In this document: piece by piece, positions 55,264 through 64,000 of the stretch | How positions within the stretch are numbered: the first letter of the stretch is position 1 | Layout of the letters: each line of letters starts with the position of its first letter | Assembly (NCBI GenBank): GCA_016841945.1 | Contig: JAENYC010000013.1 | Span: forward strand, 1 to 64,000 | DNA length: 64,000 nucleotides | From: Haloplasma contractile | GTDB taxonomy: Bacteria; Bacillota_I; Bacilli_A; Haloplasmatales; Haloplasmataceae | Direction: 5' to 3' | Notes under the pieces: model-generated | What the model was told of the DNA's origin: nothing | The model's database searches: none | Seen by the model: only the letters and a program-made list of their open reading frames with translations | Made by a program: the position numbers and the translations under genes

Positions 55264-58200
55264 TTATGATATTTTCTCTGTTACCTCAACAAATACCAAT
55301 CGATTAGATGCTCTATCGATACTAAAGATATAGATAATGCCATCAATCTCAATGATTTCATTCACTGGATAGCCGGTATTAATTTTTGCATGTGGATTAT
55401 ATCCATTTTCAACAGTTGCAATATAGATATCTCCATTCTCTAAAGCCTAGTAAACTAAATCCGTTGTTGTGTTAAAATCCATTCCTCTAAACTCAAATCC
55501 TAAATCACTTTCATAATTCATTTCTGGTTTCGACTCATATTCTGCATATGCAAAGTATGTACCAATCGATGTAAATAAATAATCTTGATATGGTGAGATA
55601 AATATTTTATCACCATATTCAAATTCTTCATCATTTTGAGTCGAATATGTACCTAAACACTCAGACCCATTTACTTCATATTTTTTAATACCTTTTGGAT
55701 ACTCATTTCTAGACTCATATAAGTAACCTGTGTTTTGATCGATTTTTAAATCTTGCTTTCCATAAATTCTACAACTTTTTCCTAAATATTCTAACGTGTC
55801 TTTATTATAGGCATGTATATTTGACCATTGTCCACTACCTGGACCAATATATAAATAATCGTTATAGATATGGATACTGTATGGGTCTATATTAATATCA
55901 AATGTATTTGTTAGTGTAAAGGTATCTAAATCAACAATCGCTATTTTTCCTATTTGATCTTCATCCCACCAGTTTATAGAGTGTTCTCCCATTAATATTG
56001 TCACATATAATTTATTTTCATCTTTAAGCATATGTTCAGGTTGTTTGTCAAATACAATCTCTGTTGTACTATTATCTAATAAACTATACTTCACTAATTT
56101 TTTATTTTCATAATCGATATAATAAAATGCATTTCTTTCTATATCAAGTACAACATCTGTTACATCAGCAGTAAGATTAATGGGGGATACATTATAATCT
56201 AAATTGATAGGTTCCACTGTAATATTTACCGTTTTGTAACTTGTATTCCCTTTACTATCAGTCGCTTTATATATGACTTCATAATCCCCAAGTTTATTGG
56301 AATTTACCTTACTCTCAACTAACTCACAAGTAACTTCTCCATCTACGTTATCAATAGCTGTGCAACCCGCAGGTGAATAAGATTCTCCCACATTAATACT
56401 TGCTCCATCATCATTTATGGTAATTTCTGGTCCTACATCATCGATCACATTGACATAGAGTATTAATTCCCTATCGACCTCTACATCACCTATTTTTGTG
56501 ACATCATATTTTACTTCATATGTACCAACCGTTGATGTATCTAAATTATTACTGATGAGACCTAACTCATAAAGTCCACCTGTAACAGTATTTATATATT
56601 GTGTTGGGTCAAAATATACATCAACACCAACATCATTCACAATTATTTCTGATACTATTTCATCATTAGAACGTGGTGCTAATATTTCAATATAATCTTC
56701 AAATACATTAAATACTCGACCATCACTGTAATGTAGGGCATCTGAGTTCCCTGAATAAACCATTACATATTGTAATTCATTACTACTATAGGTAGCTATT
56801 ACATTTTCTTTACTATAATATATTAAAGCATCCGTATCATTAAATGCAACTTGATAAAATTCAAAACCAATATTTTGAGTGATTTCGGTGTCTTGTTCTA
56901 TAAACTTTGTTAATTCATAAACAATACCATTTCCACTATATATTTTAGTACCATCACCGGATACTTTTAAACTATGATTATCAAATCCGTCATTTCCTTG
57001 TCTATGTGGCGTAAAAATTCCTCTATCAAGAGAAAAAATCTCAAAATTATTATTTGTAGTGTTATTATCTGCTTCATAAATACAATCAGTATAATCACTG
57101 TACAATAATGTACCATCAAAATATACATTACCGATACTATCAATTTTCATTCCACTTATTGGACTGAATGACTCAATTAATGTATGCTGATTAGACCCGT
57201 GTATAATATAAACGATGTTATATTTATCCACCACAATATCACCAGGGTCAAATTTAATATCAAATACATTTTCTATTTCCAATTTTTCTGCATCAACAAC
57301 TGCAAATGCACCATATTGTTCTTCTTCTGGCCAACTATATTTATGTTCTCCCCCAAATAATGTAACATACACTCTTCCATATCTTAAATAAATATGCTCT
57401 GGAAATAAATCAAATTGTATTGATTTTATTTGGTGTGTTTCGTAGTTATAAGCATATAGAAATTTAGAATCAGATAATGTATAGTATACTTGATTATTTT
57501 GTTCATCAACTAAACTATCAACAATAGACGCATCAACATCTACAAGCACTGTTGATGTATCTTTAACCTCATCATATAATGCATCTATTGGTATTGCTAA
57601 TTCAAAACTTGTAGTATCTATATTTGTTTCTCTATAAACTGCACTTTCTACTGAATTAATTTGTTGTGAATTATCATCATCTAATAAATAATTTAATAAT
57701 GAAGTATAATCATATTCAAATTCTATTATGTTGTTTACATCATAATCTGTTTTTATCCTTAATGTGATTAAATCATAATGATTAGATAAAATCGTATATA
57801 ACTCTTCAGATTCAATATCATATAACTCTAGAATATCAATTGTATCAACGATATCTGCTGCCATACTAATACTAAAATTATTAGGCGTTAATGGAATTTG
57901 AAATGTCTTAGACACATTATCTTCTTCAATCGTATATACATCTGTGATTCCAACTAATAAATCATTTATTGTCTTATCACCTAGTATGGATGATTCATCT
58001 AAATAATCTTCCATTGACATTACTTGATTTAACCACTCATAATTCGTTTCAAAACTTTTAGTATATATATTTATATTATTCGTATCCAAATATAAATACC
58101 ATTCTATCCTATCTATTTCACCATTCAAATTTTGTTCTTGATTAATATGAAACAAACTATTCCAATTTAATTGGTTAAAATAATATTCATAATCCGAATC

Positions 58201-58707
58201 TATTTGTATATGTTTTGTTTCATTATTGTAATTATATGTTACATCATTTATTGTTTGATACCTTAAATATTCTGAATTATAAATATGAACTAATAAATAA
58301 ATTAGTCTACTTCGATAATTAGTTTCATTTGTATTACTCTTTTCATTTACAGTAATTTGAAGAACATAACTTACAGATTTTTCATTATCTAAGTATAATT
58401 TAAATTCTACGTCAAATACACCAACTTCATCAAAAGTTGTCTTTTCATCAAATGATGATACAACTTCATAGTCTAAAACCAATTCTGAATCTAAAATTAA
58501 GTAATCATTAAAATCAGGAATATCATCATCAACATAAAACTCTGTTTCTAAATCTTCATTGATTGAAGCATAATCATCAAAAGAAATATTAGTTGAAATT
58601 ACTTCACTCGTTGAACTTGTATGGTTTTGTTTAAAACTATCAAACAAATTACAACTAACTAACAACATTATAATAGTCAAAAAAAGATAATATTTTAATG
58701 ATTTCAT
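55264..58707 (-). pseudogene. Propeller/Ig-like surface lipoprotein, truncated by an amber codon
   Basis: A lipoprotein gene (lipobox MLLVSCNLF) of 1,086 codons up to a TAG at 55447, then 59 further in-frame sense codons that match the end of the paralogue at 58744. A Tyr codon of the paralogue is replaced by TAG. Domains: Ig-like (about 40-125), a helical part, a propeller-like part (about 395-700), one DUF5011/Ig-like domain (about 745-830; ITVEPI close), and a second propeller (about 837-1086). The protein may still work without the last blade. Confidence 0.8.
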
Positions 58708-58743
58708 GGTTCCCCCTTCTTAATATAGATAATATATCCTAAC

Positions 58744-61700
58744 TTATTTTTCTGTTACTTCAACAAAAACCAATCGATTAAATGTCCTATCAATACTAAA
58801 AATATAGATGGTACCATCAATCTCAATGATTTCACTTACTGGGTAGCCGGTATTAATTTCTGCATGTGGATTATATCCATTTTCAACAGTTGCGATATAG
58901 ATATATCCATTCGCTAGACCATAGTATACTAAATCAGTTGTTGTGTTAAAATACATGCCTCTAAACTCAAACCCTAAATCACCATCATAACCCATTTCCG
59001 AATTTGTTTCAGAACTTGCATATGCATAATAGATTCCATTTGTTGAAAATAAATGGTCTTGATATGGTGATATAAATAGTTGATTATCGATTTTATATTC
59101 CCCATGATAATCCTCATATTTTATCCCTAAACACTCTACACCATTTACCATATATTTTAAAATATCTGGTGGATGGTAACCCCGACTAGGTCCATATAAG
59201 TAACCTGTGTTTTGATCTATTTTTAAATCCAGCTTATCATCTACTCTACAACTTGTTCCTAAAAATTCCATCGTGTCTTTATTATATACATGTATATTCC
59301 CCGATTGTCCACTACCCGGACCAATATATAAAAGGTCGTTATAAATATTGATACTATAAGGATCTATATTAATATCAAATGTATCTGTTAGTGTAAAGGT
59401 ATCTAAATCAACAATCACTATTTTTCCTATTTGATCTTCGCTCCTCCAGTTACTAGCGTGTCCTCCCATTAATATTGTCACATATAATTTATTTCCATCC
59501 TTAAGCATGTGTTCAGGTTGTTTATCAAATACAATCTCTGTTGTACTATTATCTAATAAACTAAACTTTACTAATTTTTTATTTTCATAATCGATATAGT
59601 AGAATGCATTTCTATCTATATCAAGTTCAACATCTGTTACATCAGCATTAATATTAATAGGTGATACATTATACTCTAAATTGGCAAGTTCCACTGTAAT
59701 GAATGTCGTTTTGTAACTTGTATTCCCTTTACTATCAGTCGCTTTATATACAACTTCATAATCCCCTATTTTACTCGGATTTACTTTGCTTTCAAATAAC
59801 TCACAACTAACTTCTCCATCTACGTTATCAATTGCTGTACAACCTGCAGGTGAATAAGAATCTCCAACATTAATACTTGTTGGCTCATCATTTATAGTAA
59901 TTTCTGGCCCTATATCATCAATCACATTGACAAAGAGCGTTAATTCCCTATCGACCTCTACATTTCCTATTTTTGTAACATCATATTTCACTTCATAGGT
60001 ACCAACAGTAGATGTATCTAAATAATTACTGATGAGACTTAACTCATACAATCCACCTGTAACAGTATGAATATATTGTATAGGATTAAAAGTTTCATCT
60101 TTACTAATATGAGTAACTAATTTTTCTTTCACCGTTTCAGAATCTATCACTGGATTTAATACCTCAATATACCGGTCAAATATATTAAACAATAAACCAT
60201 CGCCATAATGTAATGCATCTGATATGCCTGAATAATACATCGCATATTCTACTTCATCATTACTATCAACAGTAACAATAATTTCATCCATACTAAAATA
60301 TCTTAATCCGTCTGTTTCATTGAAAGCAATATGATAAAACTCAAATCCTAATTCCTCAGTAACAAACGTGTCAAAATCAGCTTGATTAGATAAATTAAAG
60401 ACAACACCATTGCCACTATATATATCAGTACCATAACTTGATACTTTCAAACTACTTCTATTAAAACCATCATTCCCTCTAAATGCTTCAGATAATATTC
60501 CTCTATCTAAAGAGAAAACTTCAAAATTAGAAGCGTTATATTCTACTTCATAAATACGATTGGTGTAATCACTGTATAGTAAAGTTCCTCTATAATCAAC
60601 ACCACCAACACTATCAATTTTCATTCCACTGATTGGATTAAATGATTCAATTGCACAATAATGGTTTGAACCGTGAATAATATAAACGATATTATCTATA
60701 TCTACTACGATATCACCTGGATCAAAGCCTATATTAAACACATTATCAACTTCGATATTTTCTGCATCTACAACCGCAAATGCACCATATTGTTCATCTA
60801 TTGGCCAATAATATTTATGTTCTCCACCATATAAAGAAACATAAACTTTACCATTTCTTAAATAGATATGTTCTGGATATAATTCAAAAGGAACATGATG
60901 TAGCTCATGTGTATCATAATTATATGCATATAAATATTTAGAGTCTGATACAGTATAAAATATTTGATTATTTTCTTCGTCAACTAGGCTATCAACAATA
61001 ATATCATCAGCATCAACGAGTGTTGTAGTAGGTTGTTTTACATCTTTATATAATACTTCATCAGGTATTGTTAATACAAAATGTTCGGTATTGTAATTCA
61101 TCTCTTTATAAATAGCATAATCAAAAGAATAATTTAACTCTGAAGTCGACAATAGATGTAACCCTGAATCATCATCTTGTAATAAATAATTTAATAATAA
61201 AGTATAATCATATTCTATTTCTAGTATCTTAGATAAACCTAAATTTGTTTTAATCTTTACGGTAATTAAATCATAATTTTCAGATAAAATATTAAATAAC
61301 TCATCAGATTCAGTATCATATAATCCAAATAAATAAACTGTATCAATTATATCTGATACCATGCTTATACTAAAATTATCATTTGATAATGGAATTTGAA
61401 ATGTTTTAGAAGCACTATCATCTTCAATAGAATGAACCACAGTTATTCCATCTAATAAATTAGCCATTGTTTTGTCACCATAAAGAGATACTTCTTCTAA
61501 ATATTCTTCTATTGAAATAACTTCATTCACCCATTCATAGTTTGTTTCAAAACTATAATTGTAAAAATTAATATTATACATATCAAAGTAGAAGTAAGAT
61601 TCTAAATAATCTATCTCACCATTTATATCATATTCTTGATAAACATGAAATAGATTTTCTCCTGTATATTGATGAAAGTAATACTCGTAATCTGAGTTTG

Positions 61701-62184
61701 ACTGCAGATGGTCAGTTCCGTTATAAGACACATCATTTATAGTACTGTATCTTAAATATTCTGCATTATTTGTATTATTCAATAATTGATATAGATTAGA
61801 ACGATAGTTATATGGAGTTCCTGTCTTCTCATTGACTGTGATTTCTAAGACATAACTCACAGAATATTCATCCTCAAAACTTAAAATAAACTCTACAGTA
61901 TAATTTCCAATTTCTTCAAAATATAACTCACCTTCAAGCTCAGTTACTATTTCAATATCAAACTCTAAATCTGAAGTTAAAATTAAGTATTCAGAAAAAT
62001 CAGGTACTTCATCATCAACTTCAAAGACTGTTTCTAGTTCTTTATTAATTGAAGCATAATCACTAAAAGAGACTCCTTCTTCTGTCGTTATAGTACTATC
62101 AGTTGTAGTACTTTTTTGAAATAAATCACAACTCGCTAACAATAAAAATAAAGTTATTATAAACACAAATTTTAATACCTTCAT
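58744..62184 (-). CDS. Propeller/Ig-like surface lipoprotein, intact paralogue
   Basis: A 1,146-residue lipoprotein (lipobox LLLASCDLF). Domain order is as in its neighbour: an Ig-like N-terminal domain, two propeller-like regions with repeated motifs (PEHIYLRNGKVYVSLYGGEH and PEHMLKDGNKLYVTILMGGH), and an Ig-like domain between them (about 753-835; GDSYSPAGCTAIDNVDGEVSC). The end is FNRLVFVEVTEK. The start is the ATG at 62184 after AAGGGGGA. The two genes are tandem duplicates of different age. A role in adhesion or glycan binding is inference. Confidence 0.85.
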   Translation of the reverse strand: MKVLKFVFIITLFLLLASCDLFQKSTTTDSTITTEEGVSFSDYASINKELETVFEVDDEVPDFSEYLILTSDLEFDIEIVTELEGELYFEEIGNYTVEFILSFEDEYSVSYVLEITVNEKTGTPYNYRSNLYQLLNNTNNAEYLRYSTINDVSYNGTDHLQSNSDYEYYFHQYTGENLFHVYQEYDINGEIDYLESYFYFDMYNINFYNYSFETNYEWVNEVISIEEYLEEVSLYGDKTMANLLDGITVVHSIEDDSASKTFQIPLSNDNFSISMVSDIIDTVYLFGLYDTESDELFNILSENYDLITVKIKTNLGLSKILEIEYDYTLLLNYLLQDDDSGLHLLSTSELNYSFDYAIYKEMNYNTEHFVLTIPDEVLYKDVKQPTTTLVDADDIIVDSLVDEENNQIFYTVSDSKYLYAYNYDTHELHHVPFELYPEHIYLRNGKVYVSLYGGEHKYYWPIDEQYGAFAVVDAENIEVDNVFNIGFDPGDIVVDIDNIVYIIHGSNHYCAIESFNPISGMKIDSVGGVDYRGTLLYSDYTNRIYEVEYNASNFEVFSLDRGILSEAFRGNDGFNRSSLKVSSYGTDIYSGNGVVFNLSNQADFDTFVTEELGFEFYHIAFNETDGLRYFSMDEIIVTVDSNDEVEYAMYYSGISDALHYGDGLLFNIFDRYIEVLNPVIDSETVKEKLVTHISKDETFNPIQYIHTVTGGLYELSLISNYLDTSTVGTYEVKYDVTKIGNVEVDRELTLFVNVIDDIGPEITINDEPTSINVGDSYSPAGCTAIDNVDGEVSCELFESKVNPSKIGDYEVVYKATDSKGNTSYKTTFITVELANLEYNVSPININADVTDVELDIDRNAFYYIDYENKKLVKFSLLDNSTTEIVFDKQPEHMLKDGNKLYVTILMGGHASNWRSEDQIGKIVIVDLDTFTLTDTFDINIDPYSINIYNDLLYIGPGSGQSGNIHVYNKDTMEFLGTSCRVDDKLDLKIDQNTGYLYGPSRGYHPPDILKYMVNGVECLGIKYEDYHGEYKIDNQLFISPYQDHLFSTNGIYYAYASSETNSEMGYDGDLGFEFRGMYFNTTTDLVYYGLANGYIYIATVENGYNPHAEINTGYPVSEIIEIDGTIYIFSIDRTFNRLVFVEVTEK

Positions 62185-62379
62185 TTTTCCCCCTTGTAAA
62201 ACCATATTTTTAAGATATAGATAATATAATTATATCAGTTATCATTAACGATTAGAATATATTTTTTAAATTATATTAATAATCTCTATATATAAGTTCC
62301 TAAATACTAAATTTCATATTAATTTTGTCAAACTAATATACAAATCGAGAATTAGAAAAGAAAATGCTTTGTTTCTTCA

Positions 62380-63204
62380 TTATTCATTAAGCAACGTGAA
62401 TATTTCTAGGTTATCATTTTCTAAAGCTATTTCTATCGCTCTTCGACCATCATCATTCCTTAATTCTTTATTAGCTTCATTATTTAATAAATACATGACA
62501 ACTTCTTTAGCATTACTTCTACAAGCAAACATTAGTGCTGTATAACCTGAATCATTCTGTAAATTTATTGTTGCAATATCATGATCTAATAGATATTCTA
62601 CTACTAATACATTGTTATTTACTGCTGCATAAAAAATTAAATTTCCATAACTACCTGTATTATGAACATTGCCTCCTTGTTCAATTAACCATATAATAAA
62701 GGTTAATTGTGCTTGATCTCTTTCAAAAGAATATTGGTTATAATAATTCTTCAGTGTTGCTGCAAGCGCATTTTCACCATTTCCATTATTGCTTCTATAA
62801 TTTATGTTAGCACCACTTTCAATTAAATACCTAGATATTTTCAATCTCATTTCATCATCTTGACAGCTTAATGCACTATTTAAAGGACTTAATTGATTGA
62901 CTGCATTTGTATTATTTACATTTGTACCATGATCAACTAATAACTTTACTGCCTCATAATTTTCTAAACAAGCTGCCGTATGTAAAGCAGGTATATCTCC
63001 TACACAGTCAATACATATTACATGTGTCTTGGCATCTATATTACCTCTTTTTTCTAACAAATACTCTAACCGTTTTAAATCATAATTCTCAATAGCTCTT
63101 GTTAGTCTGATGGCATAATAATGATTATGATAAATAGATTGTATTAAATACACCATACTTATCAAACAAACAAAAATCAAAGACAGAAAAATATATTTTC
63201 TCAT
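62380..63204 (-). CDS. Ankyrin-repeat protein with N-terminal membrane anchor
   Basis: A 274-residue protein. One N-terminal helix (about residues 5-22) precedes five or six ankyrin repeats (for example PALHTAACLENYEAVKLLVDHGTNVN, in short LHTAACLENYEAVKLL; SGYTALMFACRSNAKEVVMYLL; GRRAIEIALENDNLEIFTLL). The anchor with the ankyrin domain outside or inside is not clear. It is on the same strand as the lipoproteins and may belong to the surface set. Confidence 0.85.
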   Translation of the reverse strand: MRKYIFLSLIFVCLISMVYLIQSIYHNHYYAIRLTRAIENYDLKRLEYLLEKRGNIDAKTHVICIDCVGDIPALHTAACLENYEAVKLLVDHGTNVNNTNAVNQLSPLNSALSCQDDEMRLKISRYLIESGANINYRSNNGNGENALAATLKNYYNQYSFERDQAQLTFIIWLIEQGGNVHNTGSYGNLIFYAAVNNNVLVVEYLLDHDIATINLQNDSGYTALMFACRSNAKEVVMYLLNNEANKELRNDDGRRAIEIALENDNLEIFTLLNE

Positions 63205-63265
63205 ATACTCTTTTCCTCCAAAATAACATGTTTATTTAATTATAGCATAATTTTCAAAAAAAAAT

Positions 63266-63290
63266 CTGAAAGTCTAATCTAGACTCTCAG
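63266..63290. terminator. Hairpin with flanking A and T runs
   Basis: Arms 63266-63276 and 63280-63290 pair with one mismatch; there is an A run on the left and a T run on the right. It can end the minus-strand gene at 63301. Confidence 0.75.
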
Positions 63291-63300
63291 TTTTTTATTC

Positions 63301-63498
63301 TTACTTGTTAAATGATTGTAAATTAATCCCTATATAACCTGTTATAAAAAGACATGCACCAACTATAGAAGTAGGAATTAAGGATATTAAGTCAAAAATA
63401 TTACTATCAATTGCTAGAATAGCTATAATGATTAAAATCAATAGTCCTAAAATGGTTGTCACAATATTACTCATATATATCATTTTTTTATTATTCAA
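63301..63498 (-). CDS. Small two-helix membrane protein
   Basis: A 65-residue protein with two transmembrane segments (about residues 10-29 and 36-56). No family is recognised. The start follows GGAG at good distance. It lies after the SPFH gene on the same strand, but a strong terminator separates them. Confidence 0.55.
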   Translation of the reverse strand: MNNKKMIYMSNIVTTILGLLILIIIAILAIDSNIFDLISLIPTSIVGACLFITGYIGINLQSFNK

Positions 63499-63528
63499 TT
63501 TGCTTTTCTCCTTTAATATTATTTTAAC

Positions 63529-63553
63529 TAAAAAAGGGGGAAATCTCCCCCTT
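63529..63553 (-). terminator. Terminator after the SPFH gene
   Basis: AAGGGGG and CCCCCTT (63534-63540, 63547-63553) pair around 6 bases; on the minus strand a T run follows. Confidence 0.85.
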
Positions 63554-63566
63554 AATTTTGTTTTTA

Positions 63567-64000
63567 CTATTCTTTATTTTTTTCTTCTTGTTCTTCTTCA
63601 ATAATTGTATCTTTTCTTGCTAATTCAGAAACACTGGTGACTAAACTCGCAAGGTTTTGAATATCTGATGGCACAATAATTTTTGTTGCTTTACCATCTG
63701 CTGCTTTTATAAACGCTTCATATGATTTTAGCGTTAAAACTTGTTCTGTTGGTTTTGCAAGATTTAATTTCTTTAAACCTTCTGCAGTTGCAGTTTGTAC
63801 TTTAAGAATTGCTTCAGATTGCCCTTCAGCACGACGGATTTGCGCTTCTTTATCTGCTTCTGCGGTTAATATTTTAGCGCGTTTTTCCCCTTCAGCCAAT
63901 TTAATCGCAGCTTCTCTTTGACCATCGGCTTTAAGGATTGCAGCACGTCTTTCACGTTCTGCACGCATTTGTTTTTCCATTGCTTCTTGAATATCACGTG
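63567..64000 (-). CDS. SPFH/Band 7 protein, C-terminal part (cut by window edge)
   Basis: The visible 144 residues are the C-terminal coiled coil of a stomatin/QmcA-type membrane protein: repeated Ala/Glu/Arg heptads (RAERERRAAILKADGQREA, AEGEKRAKILTAEADKEA) and the end LAKPTEQVLTLKSYEAFIKAADGKATKIIVP, typical of Bacillota SPFH proteins (in parts). The gene runs past position 64000 without interruption. Such proteins scaffold membrane microdomains and often guard FtsH-type proteases. Confidence 0.93.
   Translation of the reverse strand, partial: RDIQEAMEKQMRAERERRAAILKADGQREAAIKLAEGEKRAKILTAEADKEAQIRRAEGQSEAILKVQTATAEGLKKLNLAKPTEQVLTLKSYEAFIKAADGKATKIIVPSDIQNLASLVTSVSELARKDTIIEEEQEEKNKE

Overview
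The window looks like chromosome of a low-G+C member of the Bacillota from an endospore-forming lineage. The DNA is strongly AT-rich, TGG is used for Trp and TGA as a stop, and Shine-Dalgarno sequences are strong. The ancestral Bacillus-type order rqcP - yabP - yabQ - (divIC slot) - spoIIE - tilS - hpt - ftsH - hslO - dusB - lysS can still be read on the minus strand. spoIIE, yabP and yabQ show a sporulation heritage. I cannot assign a genus; a deep-branching Haloplasma/Turicibacter/Clostridia-like relative is only a guess.

Layout. 0-18.4 kb is the conserved core: an E2-like acyltransferase, lysS, an RDD protein, dusB, a possible spore-surface protein, yfcE, a zinc-dependent phospholipase-C-like protein, an MFS transporter, maf, hslO, ftsH, hpt, tilS, spoIIE, yabQ and yabP. 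18.5-23.5 kb is a plus-strand export module (secreted or anchored proteins, a membrane-fusion protein, a MacB-type ABC ATPase and permease). It splits rqcP from yabP. 23.5-25.4 kb holds rqcP, a DUF554 protein and folT behind a tetrahydrofolate riboswitch.

25.4-38.6 kb is an accessory region full of broken genes. It contains a SUKH immunity pseudogene, a DUF4272 protein, a frameshifted family gene, a large metallophosphoesterase, an intact Tet(M)/EF-G-like GTPase fused to a YacP/Rae1-type NYN nuclease, a dead ABC exporter, an IS110 remnant and a methyltransferase. Fragments resembling the 3' end of tmRNA occur at several block edges, which suggests repeated integration.

38.6-47.3 kb carries two small-molecule-modifying gene sets (Gfo/Idh oxidoreductase, two APH-fold kinases, a GNAT-HIT fusion; and a nitrilase, methyltransferase, Nudix set) around a minus-strand operon of an ECF sigma factor, a small protein and a TPR protein. 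47.3-64 kb is rich in surface proteins: BspA-like leucine-rich-repeat lipoproteins (one dead, one intact), two tandem paralogous propeller/Ig-like lipoproteins of about 1,150 residues, an ankyrin membrane protein, and two small proteins resembling families of spore-forming Clostridia. It ends in the C-terminal half of an SPFH-family protein.

Most striking are a repeated promoter element between 27 and 48 kb, in which a TATAAT box sits in the loop of an inverted repeat whose stem sequence differs from copy to copy while pairing is kept, and the GTPase-nuclease fusion that combines a ribosome-protection fold with an A-site mRNA nuclease fold.
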